DNA from: an uncultured Bacilli bacterium | GTDB lineage: Bacteria > Bacillota_I > Bacilli_A > RF39 > UBA660 | Assembly: GCA_944350405.1 (NCBI GenBank) | Contig: CALVPC010000006.1 | Coordinates: forward strand, 1-20,526 | DNA length: 20,526 nt | Direction: 5' to 3' | Shown: one piece after another, positions 1 through 8,406 of the stretch | Layout: each line of letters begins with the position of its first letter | How positions within the stretch are numbered: position 1 is the stretch's first letter | Notes under the pieces: generated by a model | Databases searched by the model: none | What the model saw: only the letters and a program-made list of their open reading frames with translations | What the model was told of the DNA's origin: nothing | Translations under genes and position numbers: made by a program

Positions 1-298
1 TTGTTGAAGTCTTAATAGTATTTGTATATTTACTAATATCAAATTTACCAACTATACTTTTTTGTATCAACTCTTCTTGTTTCTTCCTCTTATCATCTTT
101 TTTCTTCCAATTTTGATAAAATTTAGTAGCCTTTTCTTTAGCTTTAGGACTTAATGATGTACTTCCTATCCATTTGTTTGCTGTTATTCTAGTTCTACCA
201 GTTTTATCTAAAAATTCTAGATATTCTTTCCTTATATCACTTAAACTATTTTGTTTTCTCTTAATATAACTAGGTTCTGCTCCTGTTTGTTTAAGCAT
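1..298 (-). pseudogene. Possible phage minor-capsid protein fragment, running off the left edge
   Basis: On the minus strand an open frame runs from ATG at 298 to the edge (99 codons), starting MLKQTGAEPSYIKRKQN. It is rich in Lys and Arg and contains the stretch KTGRTRITANKWIG. The pattern 'REYxEFxxKTGRTR' resembles the C-terminal part of phage minor capsid (MuF-type) proteins, where a basic helical region ends in an R-rich segment; this is from memory. The same frame stays open about 21 codons upstream of the ATG to a TAA, with no other ATG, so the N-terminal part of such a protein is missing. A weak AAAAGGA precedes the ATG. It could instead be a short unrelated gene. The function call is uncertain. 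Confidence 0.35.
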
Positions 299-513
299 TG
301 CTATTTTCCTTTTTTCTGATGATTTGCTTATATTGCTTTTATGGTCGTGAATCGTACTATAATATTTTTAGTAATAAGTCATATTGCAGATAATAAAAAT
401 AATACAAATGATACAGTTTAAATCAAATTCATAATACAAAAGATCATCATATAAGTGCATATTTAATTACCAAAAATTGGAAAAAAATAATACAAATATA
501 TTTATTATATATG

Positions 514-544
514 TTACTATTCCATAACAAAAATATGATATAAT
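514..544 (+). promoter_or_regulatory. Promoter of the SDR/folA run (extended -10)
   Basis: TATAAT at 539-544 is preceded by TG at 536-537, an extended -10. A weak -35, TTACTA at 514-519, lies 19 bp away. The ribosome binding site AGAGGTG and the ATG at 576 follow. The rest of 299-575 is AT-rich, and I see nothing else in it. Confidence 0.55.
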
Positions 545-575
545 TGCCTTAACTAAAAATAATAGAGGTGTTAAA

Positions 576-1583
576 ATGAAAAAAATTTATATCATAACCG
601 GAGCAAATGGCTTTTTAGGAAATAATTTAGTAAGAAAGCTATCAGAAAATAAAGAAAATGAAATAAGAGCATTAGTGCGATCAGAAAAAAATAATAAAAC
701 TTTATTGGGACTAAATTGCCACATATTTTATGGAGATGTAACAAAAAAAGAAACATTAGAAGAAATATTTAATGTTCCAGAAAACGTGGAAACAGTTGTA
801 ATACATTGTGCCGCAGTGGTATATATAAAATCAAAATATAGTCCTATAGTTTACGATGTAAACGTAAATGGCACAAAAAACATAGTAGAAAAAGTATTAG
901 CAAAAAATGCTAAACTTATCTATGTCAGTAGTGTTCATGCCATTACAGAGAAAGAAAATAATCAAACAATAACAGAAATTACTAATTTTGATCCTACTAA
1001 AGTTAAAGGAGAATATGCCAAAACAAAAGCAGAAACTTCCAAGTATATTTTGGAAATGGTTGCCAAAAAGAACTTAAATGCTTGCATTGTTCACCCTTCT
1101 GGAATTATTGGCCCATATGATTATGGTAATAGTCATTTAACTGAATTAATAAATCAAATTTCTAATGAAAAATTATTTGCTATAGTTAAAGGAGGATATG
1201 ATTTTGTAGATGTTAGAGACGTTGCAGATGGAATTATTAGTGCTTGCAGTAATGGTAAGAAAGGACAGTGTTATATTCTATCAAATAAATATTTTAGCAT
1301 CAAACAATTAGCAGATATAGTATGTGAAGTTAAAAATATAAAGAGAATAAAGTTAGTATTACCACTATGGCTAGCTAAGTTAGTTGCTCCTATTTATGAA
1401 CTTTATTATAATATAAAAAAACAAACACCATTATTTACAAAATATTCTTTATATACTATATCATCAAACTCTAAATTTTCTAATGCTAAAGCCAAAAAAT
1501 TATTAGGATATAAAACTAGAGATATGCATGAAACAATTAATGATACTGTAAAATGGTTAGAAAACACAAAAAATAATTCATAA
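576..1583 (+). CDS. NAD(P)-dependent epimerase/dehydratase (extended SDR)
   Basis: This is a 335-residue extended short-chain dehydrogenase/reductase. The N-terminal Rossmann motif G9-x-x-G12-x-x-G15 (TGANGFLG) binds the dinucleotide. HCAA (77-80), SS at 118-119 and the catalytic pair Y147-x3-K151 (YAKTK) are all in place, so it should be active. Arg35 after the second strand could favour NADP. The length and 'VVYIKSKYSPIVYDVNVNGT' region fit the dihydroflavonol-4-reductase-like or NAD-epimerase group; the substrate cannot be told. AGAGGTG precedes the ATG. It is followed 27 bases later by the dihydrofolate reductase gene, probably in the same transcript. Confidence 0.88.
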   Translation: MKKIYIITGANGFLGNNLVRKLSENKENEIRALVRSEKNNKTLLGLNCHIFYGDVTKKETLEEIFNVPENVETVVIHCAAVVYIKSKYSPIVYDVNVNGTKNIVEKVLAKNAKLIYVSSVHAITEKENNQTITEITNFDPTKVKGEYAKTKAETSKYILEMVAKKNLNACIVHPSGIIGPYDYGNSHLTELINQISNEKLFAIVKGGYDFVDVRDVADGIISACSNGKKGQCYILSNKYFSIKQLADIVCEVKNIKRIKLVLPLWLAKLVAPIYELYYNIKKQTPLFTKYSLYTISSNSKFSNAKAKKLLGYKTRDMHETINDTVKWLENTKNNS

Positions 1584-1610
1584 ATAATTTATCTAAAAGT
1601 GGAGATTAAA

Positions 1611-2096
1611 ATGAAAAATTTAATAATTATTGCCTCCGTAGGGCAAAATAATGAAATTGGAATAAATAATAATTTGATTTGGAAAATAAAAGAAGATATG
1701 AAATTTTTCAAAGAAACTACTATAGGACATCAAATTGTCATGGGAAGAAATACTTTTGAGTCTTTACCATCCTTATTACCAAATAGAAAACACTTAGTAA
1801 TAACTTCCTCAAATATTGATTTACCTAAAGAAGTAGAAATATTTAAAAACATTGAAGAGTTTATAGATTATTCACTATCAACCAATGATAATATTTTCAT
1901 AATTGGAGGAAGTACTATATATAAACAGTTAATAAATCTATCAGATAAAATGATATTAACTGAAATACAAGATACAAAACTAAATGCAGATACATACTTT
2001 CCCAATATAAATTACGCAGAATGGCATCAAGAGATAATAAATACTTTTCCTAATGAAAATCCTAAATATATAAGAAAAGTCTACACTAGGAAATAA
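1611..2096 (+). CDS. folA: Dihydrofolate reductase
   Basis: This 161-residue protein has the normal length for DHFR, which makes tetrahydrofolate with NADPH. Visible landmarks are the Met20-loop region ending in W24, the catalytic acid D29 (KEDMKFFK), the NADPH-site segment MGRNTFESLP (44-53), the folate-binding Arg59 and IIGGSTIY (97-104). I start at ATG 1611 because GGAG at 1601-1604 lies correctly before it; the in-frame GTG at 1599 would overlap that ribosome binding site. No thymidylate synthase gene is next to it. It appears to be cotranscribed with the upstream SDR gene. Confidence 0.93.
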   Translation: MKNLIIIASVGQNNEIGINNNLIWKIKEDMKFFKETTIGHQIVMGRNTFESLPSLLPNRKHLVITSSNIDLPKEVEIFKNIEEFIDYSLSTNDNIFIIGGSTIYKQLINLSDKMILTEIQDTKLNADTYFPNINYAEWHQEIINTFPNENPKYIRKVYTRK

Positions 2097-2153
2097 TTAT
2101 TTATACCATAAATAAAAATTTAAAAATAGAAAATACTAATACTGGTGAAAGCA

Positions 2154-3617
2154 ATGAAAAAATCTAGTATTTGGTTAGAAAATATAAATTATAAACCTAA
2201 TGATCCACTATCAAAAGATATAGAAGTAGATGTTCTAATAATAGGCGGAGGTATTACAGGATTAAGTACAGCCTATCACTTAATTAATAGTGGATTAAAA
2301 GTATGTTTAGTAGAAAAAAATATAATAGCACATGGTGTTACCTCAAAAACTACTGGGAAATTAACTTACTTACAAGAATTAGTATATTCTGACATAAAAA
2401 AAATATATAATATTGAAAAATCAAAACTTTACCTAGAATCTCAACAAGAAGCAATAAAAATAGTAAAAAATATTATTAATGAAAATAAAATAGAATGTGA
2501 TTATAATGAAGTAGAATCATATGTATTTTCTTGTGACAAAAATAAAGTAGAAAAAATAAAAGAAGAAAAAAAACTTTTAGAAAGCTTTAAAATACCAGTA
2601 AAAGAATCCAAAAAATTACCTGATAATAAAAAAGTAGAATATGCCATAAGTGTAGAACACACTGGAGTATTTCATCCACTTAAATACCTCATAAAAATGA
2701 AAGAAATTTGTGAAAAAAACGGAATAAGTATCTATGAAAATACAAAAATAATAAATATATATAAAGATAATTTATATATATGTAAGGCAGAAAATAATAT
2801 AGTAAAAGCAAAAAAAATAGTTATAGCAATGCATTATCCTTATTTCTTATTACCATTTTTTATGCCAACCAAAACTCATTTAGAAAAATCATACATAATG
2901 GCCACTAAAACAGATAAAAACTTATATTTTAGTGCTATAACCCCTAAACAACCAACTTTATCAATTAGATATTTAGAAACAAGTGATAAAATATATAAAA
3001 TATTATTAAAAGACTCTCATAATTTAGCATTTAGTAATAATGAAATTGAGCATTTTAGTCACTTAATAAAAAATCTCAAACAAACTCCAGACTTTATTTG
3101 GTCTAACAAAGATATTATTACTAGTGATAAACTACCGTATATAGGAAGATTAAAAGATGATTTATTTATAGGAACAGGATACAATACTTGGGGAATGACC
3201 AACGGCTCCTTAGCAGGGGAAATAATTAGTGATTTAATTTTGAATAAGAATAATAGATATACTGAATTATTTGATCCTAAACGAGGCTTAAATATTGGAA
3301 AAATATTAAATTTTCCTATTAATTTAATAAGTAATGTTAAATCATTTACTGCATCTAAAATAAATAAAAATAAATCATGGTATAGTAGTAAAATAATATT
3401 TGAAAAAATAAATGGCAAAGAAGTAGGAATATATATTGATGAAAATAATAAAAAACATATAGTTTTGAACAAATGTCCTCATTTAAAATGTGGATTAATA
3501 TTTAATGAAGAAGAAAAAACTTGGGATTGCCCATGTCATGGAAGTAGATTTGACATAGATGGAAAATGTATTGAAGGTCCTAGTAATTATGATATAACTT
3601 ATCATGAAAATAACTAA
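2154..3617 (+). CDS. FAD-dependent oxidoreductase with C-terminal Rieske [2Fe-2S] domain (YhfW-like)
   Basis: The protein has 487 residues in two parts. The N-terminal DAO-type flavoprotein has the FAD motif G31-G-G33-I-T-G36 followed by an acidic strand end (CLVEKN). The C-terminal Rieske domain has C441-x-H443 and, 15 residues on, C459-x2-H462 (CPCHGSRF), a full ligand set. The same arrangement is seen in B. subtilis YhfW; the substrate is unknown, and the Rieske cluster probably takes electrons from the flavin. ATG 2154 is preferred over GTG 2145 because GGTGA lies just before it. The gene is the last before a strong terminator. No transport or partner gene is next to it to indicate the substrate. 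Confidence 0.88.
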   Translation: MKKSSIWLENINYKPNDPLSKDIEVDVLIIGGGITGLSTAYHLINSGLKVCLVEKNIIAHGVTSKTTGKLTYLQELVYSDIKKIYNIEKSKLYLESQQEAIKIVKNIINENKIECDYNEVESYVFSCDKNKVEKIKEEKKLLESFKIPVKESKKLPDNKKVEYAISVEHTGVFHPLKYLIKMKEICEKNGISIYENTKIINIYKDNLYICKAENNIVKAKKIVIAMHYPYFLLPFFMPTKTHLEKSYIMATKTDKNLYFSAITPKQPTLSIRYLETSDKIYKILLKDSHNLAFSNNEIEHFSHLIKNLKQTPDFIWSNKDIITSDKLPYIGRLKDDLFIGTGYNTWGMTNGSLAGEIISDLILNKNNRYTELFDPKRGLNIGKILNFPINLISNVKSFTASKINKNKSWYSSKIIFEKINGKEVGIYIDENNKKHIVLNKCPHLKCGLIFNEEEKTWDCPCHGSRFDIDGKCIEGPSNYDITYHENN

Positions 3618-3641
3618 GTATGATAAATCATGCTTTTTTTT
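3617..3641 (+). terminator. Rho-independent terminator after the Rieske oxidoreductase
   Basis: AGTATGAT pairs with ATCATGCT (one G-T wobble), followed by eight T. It begins at the last base of the stop codon. Confidence 0.8.
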
Positions 3642-3675
3642 ATTAACTAAATTTATTTACAAAAATTAGGTCATT

Positions 3676-3703
3676 TTGATTTTCTTGTCTAATTGTATAT
3701 TAA
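3676..3703 (+). promoter_or_regulatory. Probable promoter of the adhesin-sortase pair
   Basis: TTGATT (3676-3681) and TATTAA (3698-3703) are 16 bp apart; TATATT at 3696-3701 is an alternative -10 with short spacing. A small hairpin (GAGGA 3704-3708 with TCCTC 3716-3720) lies in the leader before the AGGAG at 3731. Confidence 0.38.
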
Positions 3704-3741
3704 GAGGAATTAAAATCCTCAAAAAAGATAAGGAGATAAAA

Positions 3742-5820
3742 ATGAAAAAAATATTAAAACTAATATTGTTAATAGGAGTACTTTCTTTAACACTTACATA
3801 TCTACAAAAAGTTGATGCCGCAACATATAATGGTAAATTATACGATGTATATCATCCCAATTCAGGATTTTCTGTTTTTGCTGCAGAGTCAACAGGCTAT
3901 ATGGATTATAATAGTTGGATGATAAAATCTTCAATCGATAATAGAATTTACTATTGTATAGATCCAGCTATAGCACTAGGCGAAGCAAAAGAAGGATCAT
4001 TTAATTACATAACAGGAAAAAGTAATATAATAGGAAAAGCAAACATCACAGAAGATAAATACAATAAAATACTATTAATTTCTTACTATGGATATGGATA
4101 TAAGAATGCTAACATAGATCATACTTCTAAAAAATGGTATGGAATAACCCAAGTTATGATTTGGGAAATAATGAGACCAGATCTTACTTGGACTTTTAAA
4201 GAAAGTAGATATAGTGCTCCTAACAAATCACTTTATACTAAAGAAGTAAATGAAATAAACACATTAGTAAAAAATCATGAAAAAACAGCAAGTTTTACAG
4301 ATAAAAAATTAAAGTTACTTCTAGGAGAATCAATAACTTTAACAGACACTAATAATGTACTAGCATATTTTTTTAGAGTTAATAATCCCAAAAATCTTAC
4401 AGTAAAAGAAAATAACAACAAAGTTACTATCACAGCTAATAAAGTTGGTAAAGAAGCAATTAATTATTCCAAAAGAACTCACACTACAGAAAAATTCACT
4501 CTATTTACCAGTACAATTTATCAAGATATAATTTCTATGGGTATGCCTACTTTACCATATTTTCAAATTAGCGTAGAAGTAACCGGAGGAACGGTTAATT
4601 TACAAAAAGTAGATAGTCAAACTAATAAAAATGAATCTCAAGGAGAAGCAACTTTAAAAGATGCCATATATGGAGTATATGATCATAACAATAATTTAGT
4701 CGGAGAAATTATTACCGATGAAAAGGGCCAAGGACAAATTATATTAGATTACGGTAAATATAGTATTAAAGAAATAAAGGCACCAAAAGGATATAAAATA
4801 AATAGTAAAGTTTATGAATTTGAAATAAGTGAAGATAGTAATGAAATTAATTTAACTGTGGCAGATGAAGTTATTAGAGGGCAAATTTTACTTACAAAAA
4901 CACAAGGAGGATCTGGAGAAAATTTTATACCTGAAATTGGAGCAGAATTTAATGTAATAAATGCTAAAGGAGATATTGTAAACAAAATAATTACCAATGA
5001 AAAAGGGCTTGCTAAAATATCGCTTCCATATGGAACTTATATAATCACTCAAACAAAAGGAACAAGTGGATATATTATGGCCGAAAACACAACAATAACA
5101 ATAGATAAAGAACAAATATATGAGTTAAATATTAAAAACTTAAAACCAAGTAAATTAATCTTAACTAAAATAGATCTAAAAACAAATAACAAACTTCCTA
5201 ATGCGGTAATAGAAGTCTATGATGAAAATAATACATTAATTTATACAGGAAAAACTGATAGTAATGGTCAAATACATTTAGAAAATTTAAAAATAGGAAA
5301 ATATTATATACTAGAAAAAGAAGCTCCAAAATATTATAAGTTAAATAAAGAAAAAATATATTTTGAAGTGTTAGAACATGGAAAATTAATAGAATTAACA
5401 TTAACAAATAGTAAAAACAAAGGCAAATTAATATTTTATAAATATGATTCAAATTCTAATAAAAAATTAGCTAATTGTTATATAGAAATATATGACACCA
5501 ATAATAATCAAAAAATATATGAAGGATCAACAAATAGCAATGGCCAAATAATAATAGAAAATTTAGATGCTGGAAGTTATTGTATTTATGAAAAAATATC
5601 TCCAAAAGGATATATAAAAAGTAAAGACAAAATATGTTTTGAAATGAAGAATGATAATGAAATTATAAAAGTAGAAATGTCCAATGATCCAATATTAGAA
5701 GTACCAGATACTATGTTAATGGAATTTAACACTATAAAATTCTTAGGTATTCTTTTTATAGGCTTAGGTGTAGGATTTATAATATATGAAAAAATTAGTT
5801 ATAAAAATGCAAAAAAATAA
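3742..5820 (+). CDS. Wall-anchored thioester-domain adhesin with four CnaB/SpaA-like repeats
   Basis: This is a 692-residue surface protein. A signal peptide (about 1-26, ending VDA before ATY) is followed by a thioester domain with YC72I and TQ137VMIW, the Cys and Gln that form an internal thioester in Gram-positive adhesins able to couple covalently to host proteins. Four prealbumin-like CnaB/SpaA repeats follow, at about 282-378, 379-468, 469-560 and 559-650. Repeats 1, 3 and 4 show the strand Lys and the Glu (KEIKAP, LEKEAP, YEKISP) expected for isopeptide bonds; repeat 2 has Gln (ITQTKG) instead. The C-terminus has VPDTM (654-658), a membrane segment and a Lys-rich tail, an atypical sorting signal. 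ATG 3742 is chosen because of AGGAG at 3731 and because it exposes the signal peptide. It overlaps the sortase gene. Confidence 0.9.
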   Translation: MKKILKLILLIGVLSLTLTYLQKVDAATYNGKLYDVYHPNSGFSVFAAESTGYMDYNSWMIKSSIDNRIYYCIDPAIALGEAKEGSFNYITGKSNIIGKANITEDKYNKILLISYYGYGYKNANIDHTSKKWYGITQVMIWEIMRPDLTWTFKESRYSAPNKSLYTKEVNEINTLVKNHEKTASFTDKKLKLLLGESITLTDTNNVLAYFFRVNNPKNLTVKENNNKVTITANKVGKEAINYSKRTHTTEKFTLFTSTIYQDIISMGMPTLPYFQISVEVTGGTVNLQKVDSQTNKNESQGEATLKDAIYGVYDHNNNLVGEIITDEKGQGQIILDYGKYSIKEIKAPKGYKINSKVYEFEISEDSNEINLTVADEVIRGQILLTKTQGGSGENFIPEIGAEFNVINAKGDIVNKIITNEKGLAKISLPYGTYIITQTKGTSGYIMAENTTITIDKEQIYELNIKNLKPSKLILTKIDLKTNNKLPNAVIEVYDENNTLIYTGKTDSNGQIHLENLKIGKYYILEKEAPKYYKLNKEKIYFEVLEHGKLIELTLTNSKNKGKLIFYKYDSNSNKKLANCYIEIYDTNNNQKIYEGSTNSNGQIIIENLDAGSYCIYEKISPKGYIKSKDKICFEMKNDNEIIKVEMSNDPILEVPDTMLMEFNTIKFLGILFIGLGVGFIIYEKISYKNAKK

Positions 5821-6403
5821 GAATTATTTTTTAGTAATAAGTCTTATAGTTATATTTTTAGGTATCTCTTTAATAATTTATAATTTATATAATAACAATA
5901 ATATAAAAAGAATAGAAAAAATAAGCATAGAATATTTTTTTAATACAAATAAGAACACACAAGAAAAACAATATAACATAATTAAAAAAGATAAATTAAT
6001 AGAATATATAGCAATACTAGAAATACCTAAAATTAATTTAAAACAAGGATTAGTAAGACCTAATTCTAATCTAAATAACGTTAATAAAAATATTCAAATT
6101 TTAACACCATTTAATAGATTAGATCAACTAGGAACAAATTTAATTTTAGCAGGTCACTCTGGAAACAGTAAAGTATCATTTTTTAGAAACATTAATAATT
6201 TAGAAATAGGTAATGATATATACATTTACTATCAAAATAAAAAATATCATTATAAAGTATTAAAAAAGTATGAAGTAGAAAAAACTGGTAAAATACATGT
6301 AAAAAGCAATCAAAATAAAACATTATTAACATTAACAACTTGTAGTTATAACAATAAACAATTAATAATATTATCAGAACAAATAAATAGTTTTAAATAT
6401 TAA
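5786..6403 (+). CDS. Sortase (class D-like) paired with the adhesin; catalytic Arg replaced
   Basis: This 205-residue transpeptidase has an N-terminal membrane anchor (about 14-35) and a sortase core. The catalytic His124 is in LAGHSGNS and Cys186 in TLTTCSY, and the order and spacing suit a class D or related sortase. The Arg that normally starts the last strand after the Cys (pattern C-x5-R-L-V-V) is Gln192 here, with Lys191 just before it (TTCSYNNKQLIIL). Its ATG lies 35 bases inside the adhesin gene, with AGGA about 10 bases upstream; ATG 5807 is an alternative start. The overlap implies translational coupling and suggests that the adhesin is its dedicated substrate. Confidence 0.87.
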   Translation: MKKLVIKMQKNKNYFLVISLIVIFLGISLIIYNLYNNNNIKRIEKISIEYFFNTNKNTQEKQYNIIKKDKLIEYIAILEIPKINLKQGLVRPNSNLNNVNKNIQILTPFNRLDQLGTNLILAGHSGNSKVSFFRNINNLEIGNDIYIYYQNKKYHYKVLKKYEVEKTGKIHVKSNQNKTLLTLTTCSYNNKQLIILSEQINSFKY

Positions 6404-6458
6404 TTATACTAGACTATTCTAAAATAAATGATAAAATAAAAAATAAGAGGTGTTTAAA

Positions 6459-7745
6459 ATGATAACTTTAATTAAAAATGGAACTGTAATAACAATGGAT
6501 GAAAAAAGAAAAGATCCCTATGAAAAATTAGATATTCTTATTAAAGATGATAAAATAATAAAAATAGAAAAAAATTATCAAGGAAATTATGATAAACTTA
6601 TCGATGCTACAGATAAAATTATAATGCCGGGACTTATAAATGCCCACACTCACTTAGGTATGAGTATTTTTAGAGCTACAAATGATAATTTGACTTTGCA
6701 AGACTGGCTAGAAAATAAAATATGGCCTATCGAAAATAAAATGACAGATGAAGACGTTTATTTATCAGCACTTATCTCTTGCTTAGAAATGATTAAAACA
6801 GGTACTACTTGTGCCAATGATATGTATTTTGGATACAAAGGCACTATGAAAGCTATCTTGGAAACAAAAATTAGAGTAGTAGCATCTAGATGCCTTTTAG
6901 GTAATATGGATAGTAAATCAATGAATATGATCAAAGAATTTAAAGATTTAATTACTACTTATAGAAATTATCCATTAATTACTTTTGCAGTAACACCACA
7001 TTCTTTATATACTTGTAGCAAAGAATATTTAAAAGAATGCCTAAAACTTTCTAAAGATTATAACTTACCAATTCATACTCATTTTTGTGAAAATAAAGAA
7101 GAAGTAAATACAATAAGTAATAATTATAATACTACCCCAATTAAAGCTTTAAAAGGACTTGGATTTTTAGATCAAAAACTAATTCTTGCTCATGCTACTT
7201 TCCTTGAAAAAGATGATTTAAAATTATTAACTAATCAAACATCAATAGTTACTAATCCTATAAGTAATTTAAATCTTGGATGTGGAATTGCTGATTTAAC
7301 AACTTACATAAAGCACAATATAAATATAGCCTTAGGAACAGACGGACAAGGAAGTGGTAACAATCTAAATTTATTTAAACACATGTCTGTAGTAGGAGAC
7401 CTTCAAAAAGCTATTTACGAAGACCCTACAGTAATCAGTTCTTATGAAATATTAAAAATGGCTACTATAAATGGAGCTAAAGCTCTAGGATTAGAAAATA
7501 AAATAGGATCTATTGAAGAAAATAAACAAGCCGATCTCATAATTTTAGATTTAAACAATATTGAAATATATCCTTATCCTGATTTAATTTGCCAAATAGT
7601 TCATAATGTAGAAAGTCAAAATGTTATAACTACTATAATAAATGGAGAAATTTTAATGGAAAACAGAAAATTACTATTAGATATTAATGAATATACTCTA
7701 AAAGAAAAAATTAAAGAGTTATATCAAAAATTAAATATTAATTAA
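6459..7745 (+). CDS. mtaD: 5-methylthioadenosine/S-adenosylhomocysteine deaminase-type amidohydrolase
   Basis: This 428-residue amidohydrolase belongs to the cytosine deaminase/TrzA/MtaD group, whose MtaD members deaminate methylthioadenosine or S-adenosylhomocysteine to inosine products. The metal ligands are visible: H63 and H65 (NAHTHLG), H208 (HTHFCE) and D295 (GTDGQGSGN), plus the catalytic E211 and H245. The spacing of H208 to E211 matches MtaD. The start is ATG 6459 with AAGAGGTG just before it; the in-frame GTG at 6450 lies within that site. It is followed 14 bases later by the DNA-repair methyltransferase gene. Another substrate, such as guanine or a related purine, is possible. Confidence 0.88.
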   Translation: MITLIKNGTVITMDEKRKDPYEKLDILIKDDKIIKIEKNYQGNYDKLIDATDKIIMPGLINAHTHLGMSIFRATNDNLTLQDWLENKIWPIENKMTDEDVYLSALISCLEMIKTGTTCANDMYFGYKGTMKAILETKIRVVASRCLLGNMDSKSMNMIKEFKDLITTYRNYPLITFAVTPHSLYTCSKEYLKECLKLSKDYNLPIHTHFCENKEEVNTISNNYNTTPIKALKGLGFLDQKLILAHATFLEKDDLKLLTNQTSIVTNPISNLNLGCGIADLTTYIKHNINIALGTDGQGSGNNLNLFKHMSVVGDLQKAIYEDPTVISSYEILKMATINGAKALGLENKIGSIEENKQADLIILDLNNIEIYPYPDLICQIVHNVESQNVITTIINGEILMENRKLLLDINEYTLKEKIKELYQKLNIN

Positions 7746-7759
7746 AAAGGAATAGTAAA

Positions 7760-8224
7760 ATGGAATGTATATATTTTTATAAATCTAATATAGGCTATTT
7801 TAAAATAGTAATTGTTGATGATTATATAATAAATTTACATAAAGTAACAACTAAAGAACAAAATCATGGTACATCAAAAATATTGACTAAAGTAATTAAA
7901 GAATTAGATGAATATTTTAAAGGAGAAAGACAAAATTTTACTATTCCATATAAGTTAAAAGGCACTCCATTTCAAATGAAAGTTTGGAATGCGTTATCAA
8001 AGATACCTTATGGTCAAACTAGAAGTTATAAAGATATAGCTGAAAATATAAATTGTCCTAAAGGATATCGTGCTGTAGGACTAGCAAATAATAAAAATCC
8101 TATTGCCATTATTATTCCATGCCATCGAGTAATTGGAATAAATGGCAAATTAATAGGTTATAGAGGAGGCCTTGAAACAAAAGAAGCACTATTAGAATTA
8201 GAACAAAAGTTCTCTAATAAATAA
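7760..8224 (+). CDS. ogt: Methylated-DNA--protein-cysteine methyltransferase
   Basis: This 154-residue suicide repair protein transfers the alkyl group from O6-alkylguanine in DNA to its own cysteine. The acceptor is C121 in the hallmark IPCHRVIG; the arginine finger R104 lies in RAVGLANNKNP, and the helix-turn-helix region FQMKVWNALSKIPYG precedes it. The N-terminal domain is short, as in Ogt-type enzymes. AAAGGAA lies eight bases before the ATG. It is likely cotranscribed with the mtaD-like gene. I see no convincing terminator after it; the 182 bases up to 8406 hold AT-rich sequence including a 12-bp palindrome at 8302-8313. Confidence 0.95.
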   Translation: MECIYFYKSNIGYFKIVIVDDYIINLHKVTTKEQNHGTSKILTKVIKELDEYFKGERQNFTIPYKLKGTPFQMKVWNALSKIPYGQTRSYKDIAENINCPKGYRAVGLANNKNPIAIIIPCHRVIGINGKLIGYRGGLETKEALLELEQKFSNK

Positions 8225-8341
8225 TAAACTAGCACAATTATTAAAGATTAAAAACCTATCAGCTTTTCTTTTAATTAAAAATTATCTAACTATATTAAAA
8301 TGATTATATAATCTAACATACAAAATTATGTATAAGAAATA

Positions 8342-8385
8342 TTGACAAAAAATAGCAGTATTAATTTGATATAAATAGATATAAT
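8342..8385 (+). promoter_or_regulatory. Tentative promoter region of the YtxH gene
   Basis: A perfect TTGACA is at 8342-8347, but the good -10 boxes (TATAAA 8370-8375 and TATAAT 8380-8385) are 22 and 32 bp away, so the true pairing is unclear. The start at 8407 has TGGAGGGAT before it. Confidence 0.3.
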
Positions 8386-8406
8386 AAAAGTATATGGAGG
8401 GATATA

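Noticed and set aside
299..575. Short frames in the region before the SDR gene
   Set aside because: All stop within about ten codons and none has a ribosome binding site.
1599..1610. GTG 1599 as the DHFR start, and likewise GTG at 2145 and 6450 for the next genes
   Set aside because: In each case the upstream GTG overlaps the ribosome binding site that serves the ATG 9-12 bases later.
3059..3472. 137-codon minus-strand frame inside the Rieske oxidoreductase
   Set aside because: Antisense to a gene with intact FAD and Rieske motifs; composition is that of a reversed AT-rich gene.
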